Positions 16,521 to 25,033 are shown, numbered from the stretch's first letter. The stretch: DNA of 34,169 nucleotides from Tannerellaceae bacterium (GCA_021201295.1 JAJQFE010000006.1:1-34169); one strand, 5' to 3'. The notes: generated from the letters alone by a model not told the origin. A program made the numbers and translations.

Positions 16521-17684
16521 ATGAAAAGGAATATACTTGCTCTATATGTGATTAAATTATCCAAATGGTTTTCTGTAGTCATGCCTATTATTGTGCTGTT
16601 TTATGAAGATCATGGGTTAGGGTTACAGGATGTGTTTATTTTGAAAAGTATCTATTCTATTGCTGCTGTTACCCTGGAGGTACCTTCCGGTTACCTGGCT
16701 GATATATGGGGACGAAAAAAGTGTTTGGTAGCAGGGTGCATACTTTTTTCCGGGGGATATCTGATTTATTCTTTTACTTCTACTTTCATCGCTTTTTTAG
16801 TGGCAGAGATCCTGTTGGGGAGTGGGCAGACGTTAGTAAACGGTGCAGATTCTGCCCTACTTTATGACACGACCGTACAATATAAAAAGGAGGGCCAATA
16901 CCTGTATTATGAAGGTAAAATCACTATGATTGGGAATTTTGCAGAAGCCTGTGCAGGAATCCTGGGAGGTTTACTGGCTGTCCATTCTTTGCGGCTTCCT
17001 TTTTATGTACAAGCTATCGTGGCTTTCATGGGTATTCCGGCTGCTCTGCTACTACAGGAGATCCATAAGAAACATACCATTTCCCATCCTTCTTCTGAGA
17101 TTCTCCGGATTATTCGTTATTCCTTAATTACTAATAAAGCTTTGTGTTATAATATCATGTATTCCGGTGTGATCGGTACCGCTACCCTGACAATGGCCTG
17201 GTTAGTGCAACCGGTTCTTATGCATCTGGAAACGCCTACTTCCTGGTATGGGGTGATCTGGACGCTATTGAATCTGACGGTAGGCATTGCCGCATTATAT
17301 TCAAGCAAAGTAGAACGGTATTTGGGCAGGAAAAAGATGAATACGCTAATCCTGCTTTTTATTGTGGGTGGATATGTAGTTTTAGCTTATAACCTCACCC
17401 ATGTGGCGTTAGGCGTTCTGTTTGTGTTTTATATTGTCCGGGGATTTACCACACCTGTTTTAAAAGGGTATATCAATCAGATGACGTTTTCAGAGATGCG
17501 GGCTACCGTCTTATCCATCCAGAATTTCGTGATCCGCCTGATGTTTGCTGCTATGGCTCCTTTTGTCGGTTGGCTGAATGATATTTTTTCTTTACAAACG
17601 GCCATTCTTTTTACTGCTTTAGTGATCTTCTTACCGGGTAGTCTTTTCCTGTTATTACAGATCCGATCAGAAAAAACTCTTTAA
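16521..17684 (+). CDS. major facilitator superfamily transporter
   Basis: A 387-residue membrane protein with about 12 hydrophobic segments. The first half has the MFS loop signature EVPSGYLADIWGRKKCLVAG between segments 2 and 3, the equivalent of GxLaDrxGrkr. The second half ends with LSIQNFVIRLMFAAMAPFVGWLNDIF. It resembles the drug-efflux/uncharacterised 12-helix group widespread in Bacteroidota and Firmicutes; the substrate cannot be deduced. It stands alone between a divergent paaK and a convergent barrel gene. Its stop codon lies inside the stem of the shared terminator. The coding sequence shows no lesion, unlike the neighbouring paaK. Confidence 0.85.
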   Translation: MKRNILALYVIKLSKWFSVVMPIIVLFYEDHGLGLQDVFILKSIYSIAAVTLEVPSGYLADIWGRKKCLVAGCILFSGGYLIYSFTSTFIAFLVAEILLGSGQTLVNGADSALLYDTTVQYKKEGQYLYYEGKITMIGNFAEACAGILGGLLAVHSLRLPFYVQAIVAFMGIPAALLLQEIHKKHTISHPSSEILRIIRYSLITNKALCYNIMYSGVIGTATLTMAWLVQPVLMHLETPTSWYGVIWTLLNLTVGIAALYSSKVERYLGRKKMNTLILLFIVGGYVVLAYNLTHVALGVLFVFYIVRGFTTPVLKGYINQMTFSEMRATVLSIQNFVIRLMFAAMAPFVGWLNDIFSLQTAILFTALVIFLPGSLFLLLQIRSEKTL

Positions 17685-17714
17685 AGTAATGGATTACTTT
17701 AAAGAGTTTTCTAT
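17673..17714. terminator. bidirectional terminator between convergent genes
   Basis: AAAACTCTTTAAAGTAAT (17673-17690) is the exact reverse complement of ATTACTTTAAAGAGTTTT (17693-17710), with only GG between (a slightly larger loop forms in practice). A/T runs at both ends serve both strands. The left arm contains the stop codon of the MFS gene (17682-17684); the barrel gene on the minus strand ends at 17735. Confidence 0.85.
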
Positions 17715-17734
17715 TTATTAATTAACCGGTTAGA

Positions 17735-18217
17735 TTAAAAACTATAGCCTACCCGAACTCCTAACATAGGTTGATGAAAATCTTTGATCGCATTGTATTT
17801 AAATTCAACACCTACGGTAATTTCTTTAGTAGCGTATAACTCACCACCTAAACCAATATTTACCCCAAAACGTGTAGCATTATATCCCCAGACATCCCAG
17901 AAGGAAAGGCTTAATCCGCCTAATGGATAAAAACCAAACATATCACTCAATTGTACCACATAATGTGCATTCAGGTCAATGGCCCAGGCGCTTAACCCAT
18001 CATTTTTCACAAAGTAAGCAAGAAAAGGTGAAATTCTTACTTCATCTAAAATATTATAACGATAATCCAGGCCTAATGTGGCATTTTTAGCATCAGGACC
18101 AAAACCATATCCAATGGTAAAACCGGCTGAAGAAATTCCTTTTTCAGTTTGAGCGTATGCTCCCAGGCTAAGGATAGTTAGCGCTAACACAAACATCCAT
18201 CTTTGCATTTGTCTCAT
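17735..18217 (-). CDS. small outer-membrane beta-barrel protein
   Basis: A 160-residue protein with a signal peptide (FVLALTILSLGAYAQ, cleavage near residue 23) and about eight amphipathic strands, for example AGFTIGYGFGPD, ATLGLDYRYNI, FGVNIGLGGELYA and MLGVRVGYSF. It ends in the aromatic residue that BAM recognises. The size fits an 8-stranded OmpX/OmpA-type barrel of the Bacteroidota porin-family group. Met4 (18208) is an equally good start. It is single, between the terminator at 17673-17714 and the C69 dipeptidase gene 69 bases upstream, with which it could share a transcript. Specific role unknown. Confidence 0.8.
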   Translation of the reverse strand: MRQMQRWMFVLALTILSLGAYAQTEKGISSAGFTIGYGFGPDAKNATLGLDYRYNILDEVRISPFLAYFVKNDGLSAWAIDLNAHYVVQLSDMFGFYPLGGLSLSFWDVWGYNATRFGVNIGLGGELYATKEITVGVEFKYNAIKDFHQPMLGVRVGYSF

Positions 18218-18286
18218 AATGTAATTTGTTTTGCGATTAATAAATCTAAGTACTATGTATTTCTTAACGTTCTCATTCCGGAGTTA

Positions 18287-19921
18287 TTATCTAACTTTCA
18301 ACCGGCCACCTGCACTCTGTACGATGCTGCGGTAATAAGCCTCATCATATCCGGGAAAATCCGGATAGGCCGGAAGTCCGTAGGGATTGCGTTTAAACTG
18401 TCCGTTTTCCTCCTTCTTCACATTTCCATCTATGTATTTTACTAACAAATATTCTCCCAGTTTCTTCCAGCGGGCTGTTGCCTCGTCTGCTGTGGTGGAA
18501 CTATACCAGGTCAGGAACCTGGCCGCTTCCTCAGGATCTTTGGCGTATAATTCAGCAGCGGCTTTATCAATCGCCGGAATCATTTCCTGGAATCCATTTT
18601 CTAATTCCTGCTGCACTTTCCGAATGTCTTCGATCATAAAACTATATTTATGATAAGCCATATTCGCTACCCAGTTATGAATCCAGAAAGCAGAGGTCCA
18701 GGAGAAAGTCAGCATATCGCCATTGCCTACCCGATAACATTCAGGAGAAGCGGTAACCGAACAGTATACCGGGCAGAAAACTGCCATATCCGCATCATCC
18801 ACCCCAAACCATAAGATACCGCCTACGGCATCCGGCAGCCAGTTTCTCATTTGTGGAACGATGACAAAACCGGTCTGTTGGGTAGCAATAGCCCGTTCAT
18901 TGGTATATTCCTGTCCATCTACTTCAAATGTCATAGGTCTCCAGCGGTAAGGCACTTTATAAGGACCTGCTCCTGCATCGTTAGTCATACTGAGATCTGT
19001 CCCTTCATAATGGTCACGCATGCCATTTTGTACATCCTGCACAGATAATTTACGGTCGGGTTTGATGTAAAGGGGCATCGGCTCCCGGGTTGCATCTCCT
19101 TTAATGAACTCTGTATATTGATCCATAGAGGAGTCATATTTACGGAAAAAAGACCATACGCGGGCTTCACAACCCCGAAGTCCTCCGAAATCATATGGGC
19201 AATAGGCTTTTGCAAAGCTAAAGTCTTCATCTTTACCTGTAAAATACCCTTTTTCACGGGCCAATGAAACCACATCCGGGGCATAGAGACAATTTTCTTT
19301 GTCATTAAAAGGGATTTGCTGGATACGGGCCTGATTGGCATGTGCAGAAATACAATCGTCCGGAATCCGGATAGCTACCCATACAGCACCTTTATTTCCG
19401 GGACCTTTACCAATCATTTCCATCACCCAGGCTTCATTCTTATCTGCAATAGAAAAGGTTTCTCCTCCGCTGCAATAGCCATACTCTTTGACCAGACTGG
19501 TCATTACTTCAATTGCTTCGCGCGCTGTCTTAGCACGTTGAAGTGTGATATAGATCAGGCTTCCGTAATCTATTGTTCCGGTGGTATCCACTAACTCACG
19601 GTGACCTCCCCAGGTACTTTCCGTAATAGCCAGTTGATATTCATTCATATTACCGACTACCGAATAGGTTCTTTCTACCTGTGGGATCTTTCCCAAAGGT
19701 TTACCTGTATCCCATTCCACTACGTCCAGCATAGTACCTTTAGGCCAGACTGCCGCAGGCCAGCGGTAAAGTTCACCATACAAATTATGTGAATCTGCCG
19801 CATAACTGATCATTACTGAACCATCTACCGAAGCTTTGCGTCCTACCAGTAAACCGGTACAGGCAATTACTTCCCCCATAGTTAACACAGCCATTAAGAC
19901 GGCTACCCATATTTTTTTCAT
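18287..19921 (-). CDS. C69 family dipeptidase, secreted
   Basis: A peptidase family C69 (PepD/U34) N-terminal-nucleophile dipeptidase of 544 residues. A signal peptide is followed directly by the catalytic Cys (…EVIACTGLLVGRKAS, Cys21), so removal of the leader exposes the nucleophile. Other family stretches are GSVMISYAADSH, VVGNMNEYQLAITESTWGG, YCSGGETFSIADKNEAWVMEMIGKG and LRGCEARVW. It probably cleaves dipeptides in the periplasm, serving peptide feeding in anaerobes. The frame is open to 19960 but the ATG at 19921 gives the proper signal peptide. A hairpin at 19942-19970 lies in its leader. Confidence 0.92.
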   Translation of the reverse strand: MKKIWVAVLMAVLTMGEVIACTGLLVGRKASVDGSVMISYAADSHNLYGELYRWPAAVWPKGTMLDVVEWDTGKPLGKIPQVERTYSVVGNMNEYQLAITESTWGGHRELVDTTGTIDYGSLIYITLQRAKTAREAIEVMTSLVKEYGYCSGGETFSIADKNEAWVMEMIGKGPGNKGAVWVAIRIPDDCISAHANQARIQQIPFNDKENCLYAPDVVSLAREKGYFTGKDEDFSFAKAYCPYDFGGLRGCEARVWSFFRKYDSSMDQYTEFIKGDATREPMPLYIKPDRKLSVQDVQNGMRDHYEGTDLSMTNDAGAGPYKVPYRWRPMTFEVDGQEYTNERAIATQQTGFVIVPQMRNWLPDAVGGILWFGVDDADMAVFCPVYCSVTASPECYRVGNGDMLTFSWTSAFWIHNWVANMAYHKYSFMIEDIRKVQQELENGFQEMIPAIDKAAAELYAKDPEEAARFLTWYSSTTADEATARWKKLGEYLLVKYIDGNVKKEENGQFKRNPYGLPAYPDFPGYDEAYYRSIVQSAGGRLKVR

Positions 19922-19941
19922 ATAAATCAAAGTGTTTCTAA

Positions 19942-19977
19942 AACAGATGGGATCTCCCATCCGGTCTGTTTTTTTAT
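19942..19977. repeat. hairpin with T-run upstream of the dipeptidase gene
   Basis: GATGGGA (19946-19952) and TCCCATC (19955-19961) form an inner stem, and AACAGA (19942-19947) with TCTGTT (19965-19970) an outer one, separated by a short bulge. On the plus strand a T-run follows (19969-19976), like an intrinsic terminator for antisense transcripts. On the minus strand the same structure would lie in the leader of the dipeptidase mRNA. Confidence 0.4.
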
Positions 19978-20074
19978 TTTACATACTGTTTATTTTAATC
20001 ATTTCAGTTACAAAATATAACAAATATCCGTATATCCTTCCGAAAAAGGCTCAAACAAAAGATGTCCGGGAGGA

Positions 20075-20106
20075 TTTGTATACCTGCCCAATAATTGTTA
20101 TATTTG
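20075..20106 (+). promoter_or_regulatory. orphan plus-strand promoter
   Basis: TTTG at 20075-20078, a 20-base spacer, then TATATTTG at 20099-20106: both boxes of the Bacteroidota consensus are perfect at ideal spacing. No protein gene follows on the plus strand; a terminator follows after about 35 bases. Confidence 0.65.
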
Positions 20107-20111
20107 CAACT

Positions 20112-20169
20112 CATAGTTAAGGTTTTGGTTAAATTTAGAAGGAGTGACTTGTGAAAGCCGCTCTTTTTT
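20112..20169 (+). ncRNA. candidate small RNA of about 55-60 nt
   Basis: Between the orphan promoter (20075-20106) and T-run 20164-20169 lies a short transcript unit. It ends in a hairpin GAGTGACTT-GTGA-AAGCCGCTC (20142-20163): nine pairs with one A-C mismatch and one G-U pair, capped by a GNRA-class GUGA loop and followed by T6. No ATG start lies inside. It stops 5 bases before the 3' end of the convergent nfo gene, so it could act in trans or meet the nfo 3' end. The start position is inferred from the -7 box. Confidence 0.5.
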
Positions 20170-20174
20170 ATTGC

Positions 20175-21011
20175 TTATAAAGCATATAAGTATTGTATCT
20201 CTTCCGCCCATAAAGATTCTTCCGGTGTTTCGAGGATTAGGGGTATATGATCAAAACGGGCATCCCGGATGATCCATTTAAATGTCTCTACTCCCATTAC
20301 TCCCTGGCCAAGATTATGGTGACGGTCCACTTTTGATCCCAACTCTTTTTTCGAATCGTTCAGGTGCATACCTTTCAGATAAGCAAATCCAATCACTCGG
20401 TCAAACAGATCAAAAGTATTTTTAAAGCCTTCTTCTGTCCGGATTTCATAGCCGGCTGCCAAGGTATGAGCCGTATCAATACAAACTCCTATACGGGATT
20501 TGTCTTCTACCTGGTCTATAATAGCCGCAATCTGTTCAAACTCATGTCCAAGATTAGATCCCTGGCCTGCTGTATTCTCGATTACTGCACATACACCGGC
20601 GGTCTGGTCCAGAATATAATTGATAGATTCTGCGATCCGGTTTATACAGGCGTCTATGCCGATTTGATTTAAATGGCTTCCCGGATGAAAGTTAAGCCTG
20701 TCTAATCCCAACTGTTCGCAACGTCTCATTTCATCCAGGAATGCTTCCCTGGATTTATGTAAACCTTCCTCTTCCGGATGTCCCAAATTAATGAGATAAC
20801 TGTCATGGGCTAAAATCTGATGGGGCTGATACCCATATTCCACACACCGTTCCCTGAAAAGAGAAATACTCTTTTCCGTTAAAGGTGCCGACTTCCATTG
20901 CCGCTGATTACGGGTAAATAAAGCAAATGCTTTTGCTCCTATGGTATGTGCGTTTAAAGGCGCATTTTCCACGCCCCCGGATGCACTTACATGTGCGCCG
21001 ATATATTTCAT
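20175..21011 (-). CDS. nfo: endonuclease IV (AP endonuclease)
   Basis: Endonuclease IV cuts DNA 5' to abasic sites in base excision repair using three zinc ions in a TIM barrel. The 278-residue protein has the usual length and all landmark motifs: GAHVSASGG at the N-terminus, [65 protein letters not shown] and LILETPEE. These supply the His, Glu and Asp metal ligands. It lies 32 bases downstream of the thioesterase gene and is probably co-transcribed. No lesion is seen. Confidence 0.96.
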   Translation of the reverse strand: MKYIGAHVSASGGVENAPLNAHTIGAKAFALFTRNQRQWKSAPLTEKSISLFRERCVEYGYQPHQILAHDSYLINLGHPEEEGLHKSREAFLDEMRRCEQLGLDRLNFHPGSHLNQIGIDACINRIAESINYILDQTAGVCAVIENTAGQGSNLGHEFEQIAAIIDQVEDKSRIGVCIDTAHTLAAGYEIRTEEGFKNTFDLFDRVIGFAYLKGMHLNDSKKELGSKVDRHHNLGQGVMGVETFKWIIRDARFDHIPLILETPEESLWAEEIQYLYAL

Positions 21012-21043
21012 ATGTATGTAGAGTTAGTTATCTATTACAAAAT

Positions 21044-21520
21044 TCAGTCTTCATCCTCAGTTTTACAACCGTGGAAATGAAATTCCTCCCGGGCTTTTTC
21101 CGGTGGGATGGTAAAATAGACCATATCTGCACGGGAACATACTTCCTGTTGGGAATTAAAGATCTCTGTTTCAATAAAAACCGCATTCCGTTTCTTTTCT
21201 TTGATCCGGCCGCGAATAGTCAACCGGGGCTCTTCCGTAGAAATGCTTTTCATAAATTTAGCTTCTAGCTTAGAGGTTACACCGGTGGTCTGCAACTTAC
21301 GGACCACAATCCATCCGCCCAGTTCATCCATCAAGGTAGTCTGAATACCTCCATGCAACGTATGTAACCATCCCTGATATCGTCTATCCGGCTTCCAGAA
21401 AGCCACTATATCTTCTCCATCCTCATAAAATTCCATATGCAGTCCGGAAGTATTTGCGGGAGAACAGGCAAAACACATGTAGCCGTCTAAACCTTCCCAG
21501 GAATTTATAATCTTTTTCAT
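21044..21520 (-). CDS. PaaI-type hotdog-fold thioesterase
   Basis: A 158-residue single-domain hotdog protein of the PaaI/4HBT group, which hydrolyses acyl- or aryl-CoA thioesters. Typical features are an N-terminal CFACSPANTSGLHM motif, then LHGGIQTTLMDELGGW (His56 and Asp65 in the active-site helix) and the strand LEAKFMKSIS. The frame extends to 21574, but the ATG at 21520 (MKKIINSWEG) starts at the conserved region and is preferred. It overlaps no neighbour and precedes nfo. The natural substrate is unknown; the broken paaK about 5 kb away is not obviously linked. Confidence 0.87.
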   Translation of the reverse strand: MKKIINSWEGLDGYMCFACSPANTSGLHMEFYEDGEDIVAFWKPDRRYQGWLHTLHGGIQTTLMDELGGWIVVRKLQTTGVTSKLEAKFMKSISTEEPRLTIRGRIKEKKRNAVFIETEIFNSQQEVCSRADMVYFTIPPEKAREEFHFHGCKTEDED

Positions 21521-21691
21521 CCTTACATTTTTCTTACTATATGCAAAGGAAAGAAAACATTTGAAACCAGACAAAAAACCTCTGTTCTTTTAAAATTAGT
21601 TTATAATTCCAAAAGAAAAAGTGGGACTGAAACAAATCTGATCACACTTGCTATCTTATGACCCTGGTTAAAATAAGAGTATTTCCTGCGG

Positions 21692-22240
21692 TTACGTAAT
21701 ATCCGTATCAGGCAGGATGAAATCTACAAAACAAAGGGCTACTAATGCAGTTCCATATCTTTTTTCGATAGTAATTCCTTCTGTGATAAAGTTAAGTTCT
21801 CCCAGATAATATTTACCATAGGTTTTCTGATGCAGGTCATTAATCACCCTGATCAGACGGGATTCCAGCTCTTCAATGCGGTAATGGCCACTTACTTCAC
21901 AAACCAGTCCGCCAACTTTTTCATCAAAGTTCTCATCTTTATACATCCAGGCGTAAACCACACCGGCAGATACAAACTCATCCTGGTAGCCATGGGAAAC
22001 TGCCATAATGGTTTTCATCTCTGAACCAAAGGGAGGAAGATCCAGTTCATCCATGGTTGCCAGATGTGCTGTTGCAGGAATAACAGACGAATACGTCATA
22101 ATATTGAAGTCCGAAATTCCGGCATCATAAAGAGCCATGTGATAAGAGCCCGCATGCTTTTCCAGATCAGACTCTCCACTGCCCTTTGTAATAAAAAAGG
22201 TGTTTGGAATTAAATTCTCAACTTTCTTTACCTTTACCAT
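21692..22240 (-). CDS. pdaD: pyruvoyl-dependent arginine decarboxylase
   Basis: This enzyme converts arginine to agmatine, feeding polyamine synthesis. It is made as a proenzyme that cleaves itself between two serines to form a pyruvoyl cofactor. The site is visible as TYSSVIPA with Ser51-Ser52, close to the Ser52-Ser53 position in the archaeal enzyme. The following ATAHLATMDELDLPPFGSEMKTIMA and the C-terminal ERYGTALVALCFVDF-like segment (here EKRYGTALVALCF) fit the family, and 182 residues is the usual Bacteroidales length. A -7 box at 22281-22288 drives it, back to back with the superoxide dismutase promoter. Confidence 0.93.
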   Translation of the reverse strand: MVKVKKVENLIPNTFFITKGSGESDLEKHAGSYHMALYDAGISDFNIMTYSSVIPATAHLATMDELDLPPFGSEMKTIMAVSHGYQDEFVSAGVVYAWMYKDENFDEKVGGLVCEVSGHYRIEELESRLIRVINDLHQKTYGKYYLGELNFITEGITIEKRYGTALVALCFVDFILPDTDIT

Positions 22241-22280
22241 CTACAAATATGTTTACTAAATTAATTAATGTATAAGGGCA

Positions 22281-22288
22281 CAAAAATA
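22281..22288 (-). promoter_or_regulatory. -7 promoter element of pdaD
   Basis: CAAAAATA on the plus strand is TATTTTTG on the minus strand, an exact -7 match 41 bases before the pdaD ATG. No clear -33 box at 19-21 bases. Confidence 0.5.
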
Positions 22289-22342
22289 GGAACTTCTTTG
22301 ATATAAATCTATTTTAATAGTAGGAAAAATAACTTTATTATC

Positions 22343-22350
22343 TATTTTTG
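22343..22350 (+). promoter_or_regulatory. -7 promoter element of the superoxide dismutase gene
   Basis: TATTTTTG is an exact TAnnTTTG match. It overlaps the TTG at 22348 that would otherwise be the most upstream start of the open frame, which argues that translation starts further downstream (22417 or 22489). The same word occurs on the opposite strand at 22281-22288. Confidence 0.5.
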
Positions 22351-22416
22351 TATATAACCGAACAAATAGGTTCTATAGAGTGTTTTGTTAATAGGAATAA
22401 ACTAAACAAGAAAACT

Positions 22417-23064
22417 ATGCTTTCCTTATGTCTGAGTATTTTATTATTGATTACCGGTAGTGATATAACAAGTAAAAATGAAAATGTTATGAAATTTGAA
22501 TTAATAGAATTACCTTATGATTCAGGAGCCTTAGCCCCTGTCATTAGTAAACAAACCATAGAGCTTCATCATGGGAAGCATTTGCAGGCTTATGTCAATA
22601 AGCTAAATGAACTAATCCCGGGAACCAGGTTTGAGAATGCCGATCTGGAAACTATTGTTAAAGAATCGGATGGCGCTATTTTCAACAATGCCGGTCAAAT
22701 ATTAAATCATAACCTCTATTTTACTCAATTTTCCCCCAACGGTGGTGGTGATCCTACCGGTCCGCTGGCAGAAGCCATTAATGCTACCTGGGGATCTTTT
22801 GAAGCTTTTAAAAAAGAATTTGTAGACTCTGGTGTGGCCTTATTCGGATCCGGATGGGTGTGGCTGGCTAAGGATGATAAGGGAAGCCTTTCCATTACCA
22901 AAGAGGCTAATGGCAGCAATCCGGTAGTAAAAGGATTAACTCCACTGTTAGGATTTGATGTCTGGGAACATGCTTATTACTTAGATTACCAGAACCGGAG
23001 GGTAGATCACTTAAATGAATTGTGGAAAATTATTGACTGGGATGCAGTCAACAAAAGATATTAA
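22417..23064 (+). CDS. sodB: Fe/Mn superoxide dismutase, possibly exported
   Basis: The enzyme converts superoxide to hydrogen peroxide and oxygen. The catalytic part starts MKFELIELPYDSGAL (ATG 22489) and has the ligand motifs HHGKHLQAYVN, NNAGQILNHNLYF and DVWEHAYYLDYQNRR, close to the iron/cambialistic type of Porphyromonas and Bacteroides. From ATG 22417 there are 24 extra residues including the hydrophobic stretch MLSLCLSILLLITG, which resembles a signal peptide but lacks basic residues after the Met. Both starts are possible: the cytoplasmic form is usual in the order, the longer one would be periplasmic. The frame is open to a TTG at 22348, rejected because it lies in the promoter. A terminator follows the stop. 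Confidence 0.9.
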   Translation: MLSLCLSILLLITGSDITSKNENVMKFELIELPYDSGALAPVISKQTIELHHGKHLQAYVNKLNELIPGTRFENADLETIVKESDGAIFNNAGQILNHNLYFTQFSPNGGGDPTGPLAEAINATWGSFEAFKKEFVDSGVALFGSGWVWLAKDDKGSLSITKEANGSNPVVKGLTPLLGFDVWEHAYYLDYQNRRVDHLNELWKIIDWDAVNKRY

Positions 23065-23088
23065 TATATAAGAATCCTAATACCATAC

Positions 23089-23123
23089 AAAGCTGCCTTG
23101 AAATCACTCTGGCAGCTTTTTTT
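23089..23123 (+). terminator. intrinsic terminator after superoxide dismutase
   Basis: AAGCTGCC (23090-23097) pairs with GGCAGCTT (23111-23118), with a 13-base loop and a following T-run to 23123. It separates the dismutase transcript from the thioredoxin locus. Confidence 0.85.
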
Positions 23124-23147
23124 ATGGTAGATAAATAAGTTATAACT

Positions 23148-23521
23148 ATGAAAGTAGCTCAATTAACGAAAGAAGAATTTTTGCAAAAGGTTGCCAATTA
23201 TGAGAGTAATCCGGAAGAATGAAAATTTTTAGGTGACAAACCATGTATTGTCGACTTCTATGCCGACTGGTGTGGTCCCTGTAAGATGGTGGCTCCTGTC
23301 TTGGAAGAATTAGCAGAAGAATATAACGGACAGATTGATATTTATAAAGTAGATACGGAAAAAGAAGAAGAGTTATCGGCTATATTCGGAGTAAGAAGTA
23401 TTCCCACTTTGCTATTCTGTCCCTTGGATGACCATCCTCAATTTCTCCGGGGGGGGCTGTCAGTAAAGCGGATTTACAAAAAGCGATTCAAGACGTATTA
23501 TTAAATAACCCTGACTGCTAA
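23148..23521 (+). pseudogene. thioredoxin gene with a stop and a frameshift
   Basis: ATG 23148 reads MKVAQLTKEEFLQKV and so on to TGA at 23220-23222 (codon 25), where a Trp (TGG) is expected in NPE(E)W-KFLGDKP. The frame then continues as [18 protein letters not shown], with the intact redox motif WCGPC, and SIPTLLFCP. At the G8 run near 23449-23456 the frame is shifted: the normal C-terminus ([18 protein letters not shown]) is in another frame and ends at TAA 23519-23521. Two independent lesions make a functional product very unlikely; an internal start at 23286 would lack the active site. Thioredoxins reduce cytoplasmic disulfides, and another copy presumably exists elsewhere in the genome. 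Confidence 0.9.
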
Positions 23522-23600
23522 ACTATTCCTATCTCCTTTATGAAGATAGAGTTACCTACAATAAGATATAATAATATGGAAAAGAAGAGAAAGGGTCTTT

Positions 23601-23632
23601 TTGCTTTTTCTTTCATATTATTATATCTTTGT
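23601..23632 (+). promoter_or_regulatory. promoter of the symporter pseudogene
   Basis: TTTG at 23601-23604, a 20-base spacer and TATCTTTG at 23625-23632: a perfect consensus promoter 16 bases before the ATG at 23649. It is intact although the gene it serves is broken, suggesting that inactivation is recent. Confidence 0.7.
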
Positions 23633-23648
23633 TGAAAAACCTGACCAT

Positions 23649-24917
23649 ATGACTGTAAAAACGAAACTACAATCTCTCCCACTATATTTACAGATACTTT
23701 TTGGCATGATAGGAGAAATTCTCCTGGGAATTATTTGTCTCTATTTTAATGGTGAACAATTTGTTTAGGATTGGATTCGTCCCTGGGGGCAGGTGTTTAT
23801 TCGTCTATTGCAACTGATTGCCATTCCACTGGTTTTTATTTCTTTAGTAAAAGGCATAACCGGATTGAATGATATCAGTAAGTTTTCTCAAATGGGAGGA
23901 AGAACCATTCTTCTGTATATGTTTACTACAGTAGTAGCTGTCACCATAGGATTAAGTGTGGGTTCTATTATAAAGCCCGGGAAATTAGTCAACCGTTCTG
24001 AAGTGGCCCATTTACAGGAAAGTTATCTGTTCATAGTGGAAGAACAAAAATTAATTGCTGAGATCACTCAGGAACAAGGCCCTCTTTCTTTCCTGAATGA
24101 TATTATCCCGAACAATATCATTAGTGCTGCTTCGGACAATTCCAAGATGTTACAGGTTATTTTCTTTGCTGTTTTCTTTGGTCTGGCCACCCTGACCGTT
24201 GCTCCGGAAAGGGTAAAACCTGTTATTTTACTCTTTGAAGGATTAAATGATGTCATCCTGAAAATGGTGGACTATATCATCCGGTTTGCTCCTTTAGGAG
24301 TATTGTCACTCATGGCCGGACTGGTCACTGATTTTAACGGAGATGCCAGTATCTTCAGTGCCCTGGCGGTATATGCATTAACCGTAATAGGTGGGTTATG
24401 TATTCTTATTTTCATTTTTTATCCTTCTCTGATCCACTTTTTTACGAAAATAAAGGTAAGGGATTTCCTGCGTGCTATTTATCCTGTGCAATTATTTGCT
24501 TTCACCACCAGTAGTAGTGCTGCGACCCTTCCATTGACTATGGAAACTATTGAAACCAAATTGCATATTTCCAAAGAGGTGAGTTCTTTTGTCCTTCCTG
24601 TAGGGACTACTATAAATATGGATGGAACCAGTTGTTACTAATCCATTGCCATTCTCTTTATTGCCCAGGTATTAGGCATTGATTTAGGCTTGCAACAAAT
24701 CCTGATCGTCGTTTTCATGACTGTCCTTTCTTCTATCGGTACTCCTGCCATTCCGGGAGGCAGTTATGTGATCCTGACCATGGTACTTACTTCTGTAGGT
24801 ATTCCGGCAGAAGGATTGGCTCTTATTTTAGGAATTGACCGTCCGTTAGATATGTTGAGAACTGCAGTAAATGTAACAGGGGATACGGCTGTGGCTACTA
24901 TTATTGACAGGAAATAA
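23649..24917 (+). pseudogene. dicarboxylate/amino acid:cation symporter gene with two in-frame stops
   Basis: From ATG 23649 (MTVKTKLQSLPLYLQILFGM) the frame spans 423 codons with the normal length and domain order of the DAACS (GltP/DctA-like) family, but has TAG at 23766-23768 (codon 40, EQFV-stop-DWIRPWG) and TAA at 24639-24641 (codon 331, TSCY-stop-SIAILFIAQ). Hallmarks remain: TSSSAATLPLTMETIE (hairpin 1 serine motif), NMDGTSCY (NMDGT motif) and SSIGTPAIPGGSYV in the last hairpin. Family members use Na+ or H+ to import glutamate, aspartate or C4-dicarboxylates. Splitting the protein before the last hairpin would destroy the transport core. No frameshift was found between the stops. Confidence 0.9.
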
Positions 24918-25033
24918 TAGACTTATTATTCTATCTTAATAAGTAGAGTATCCGGTAGTAGTATATGATGTATCTGCTGCCATATCCTACTTATTTTTCC
25001 CTGACATAACGCTTCCATCTAATAAACCATATC

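Noticed and set aside
22348-22416. TTG at 22348 as start of the superoxide dismutase
   Set aside because: It overlaps the -7 box TATTTTTG, so it would not be in the transcript.
9184-24641. Stop codon reassignment or selenocysteine/pyrrolysine insertion to explain the in-frame stops
   Set aside because: TAA, TAG and TGA all occur as premature stops, and each is also used as a normal terminator in intact genes of the window. No recoding hairpin is evident and several of the broken genes also have frameshifts.
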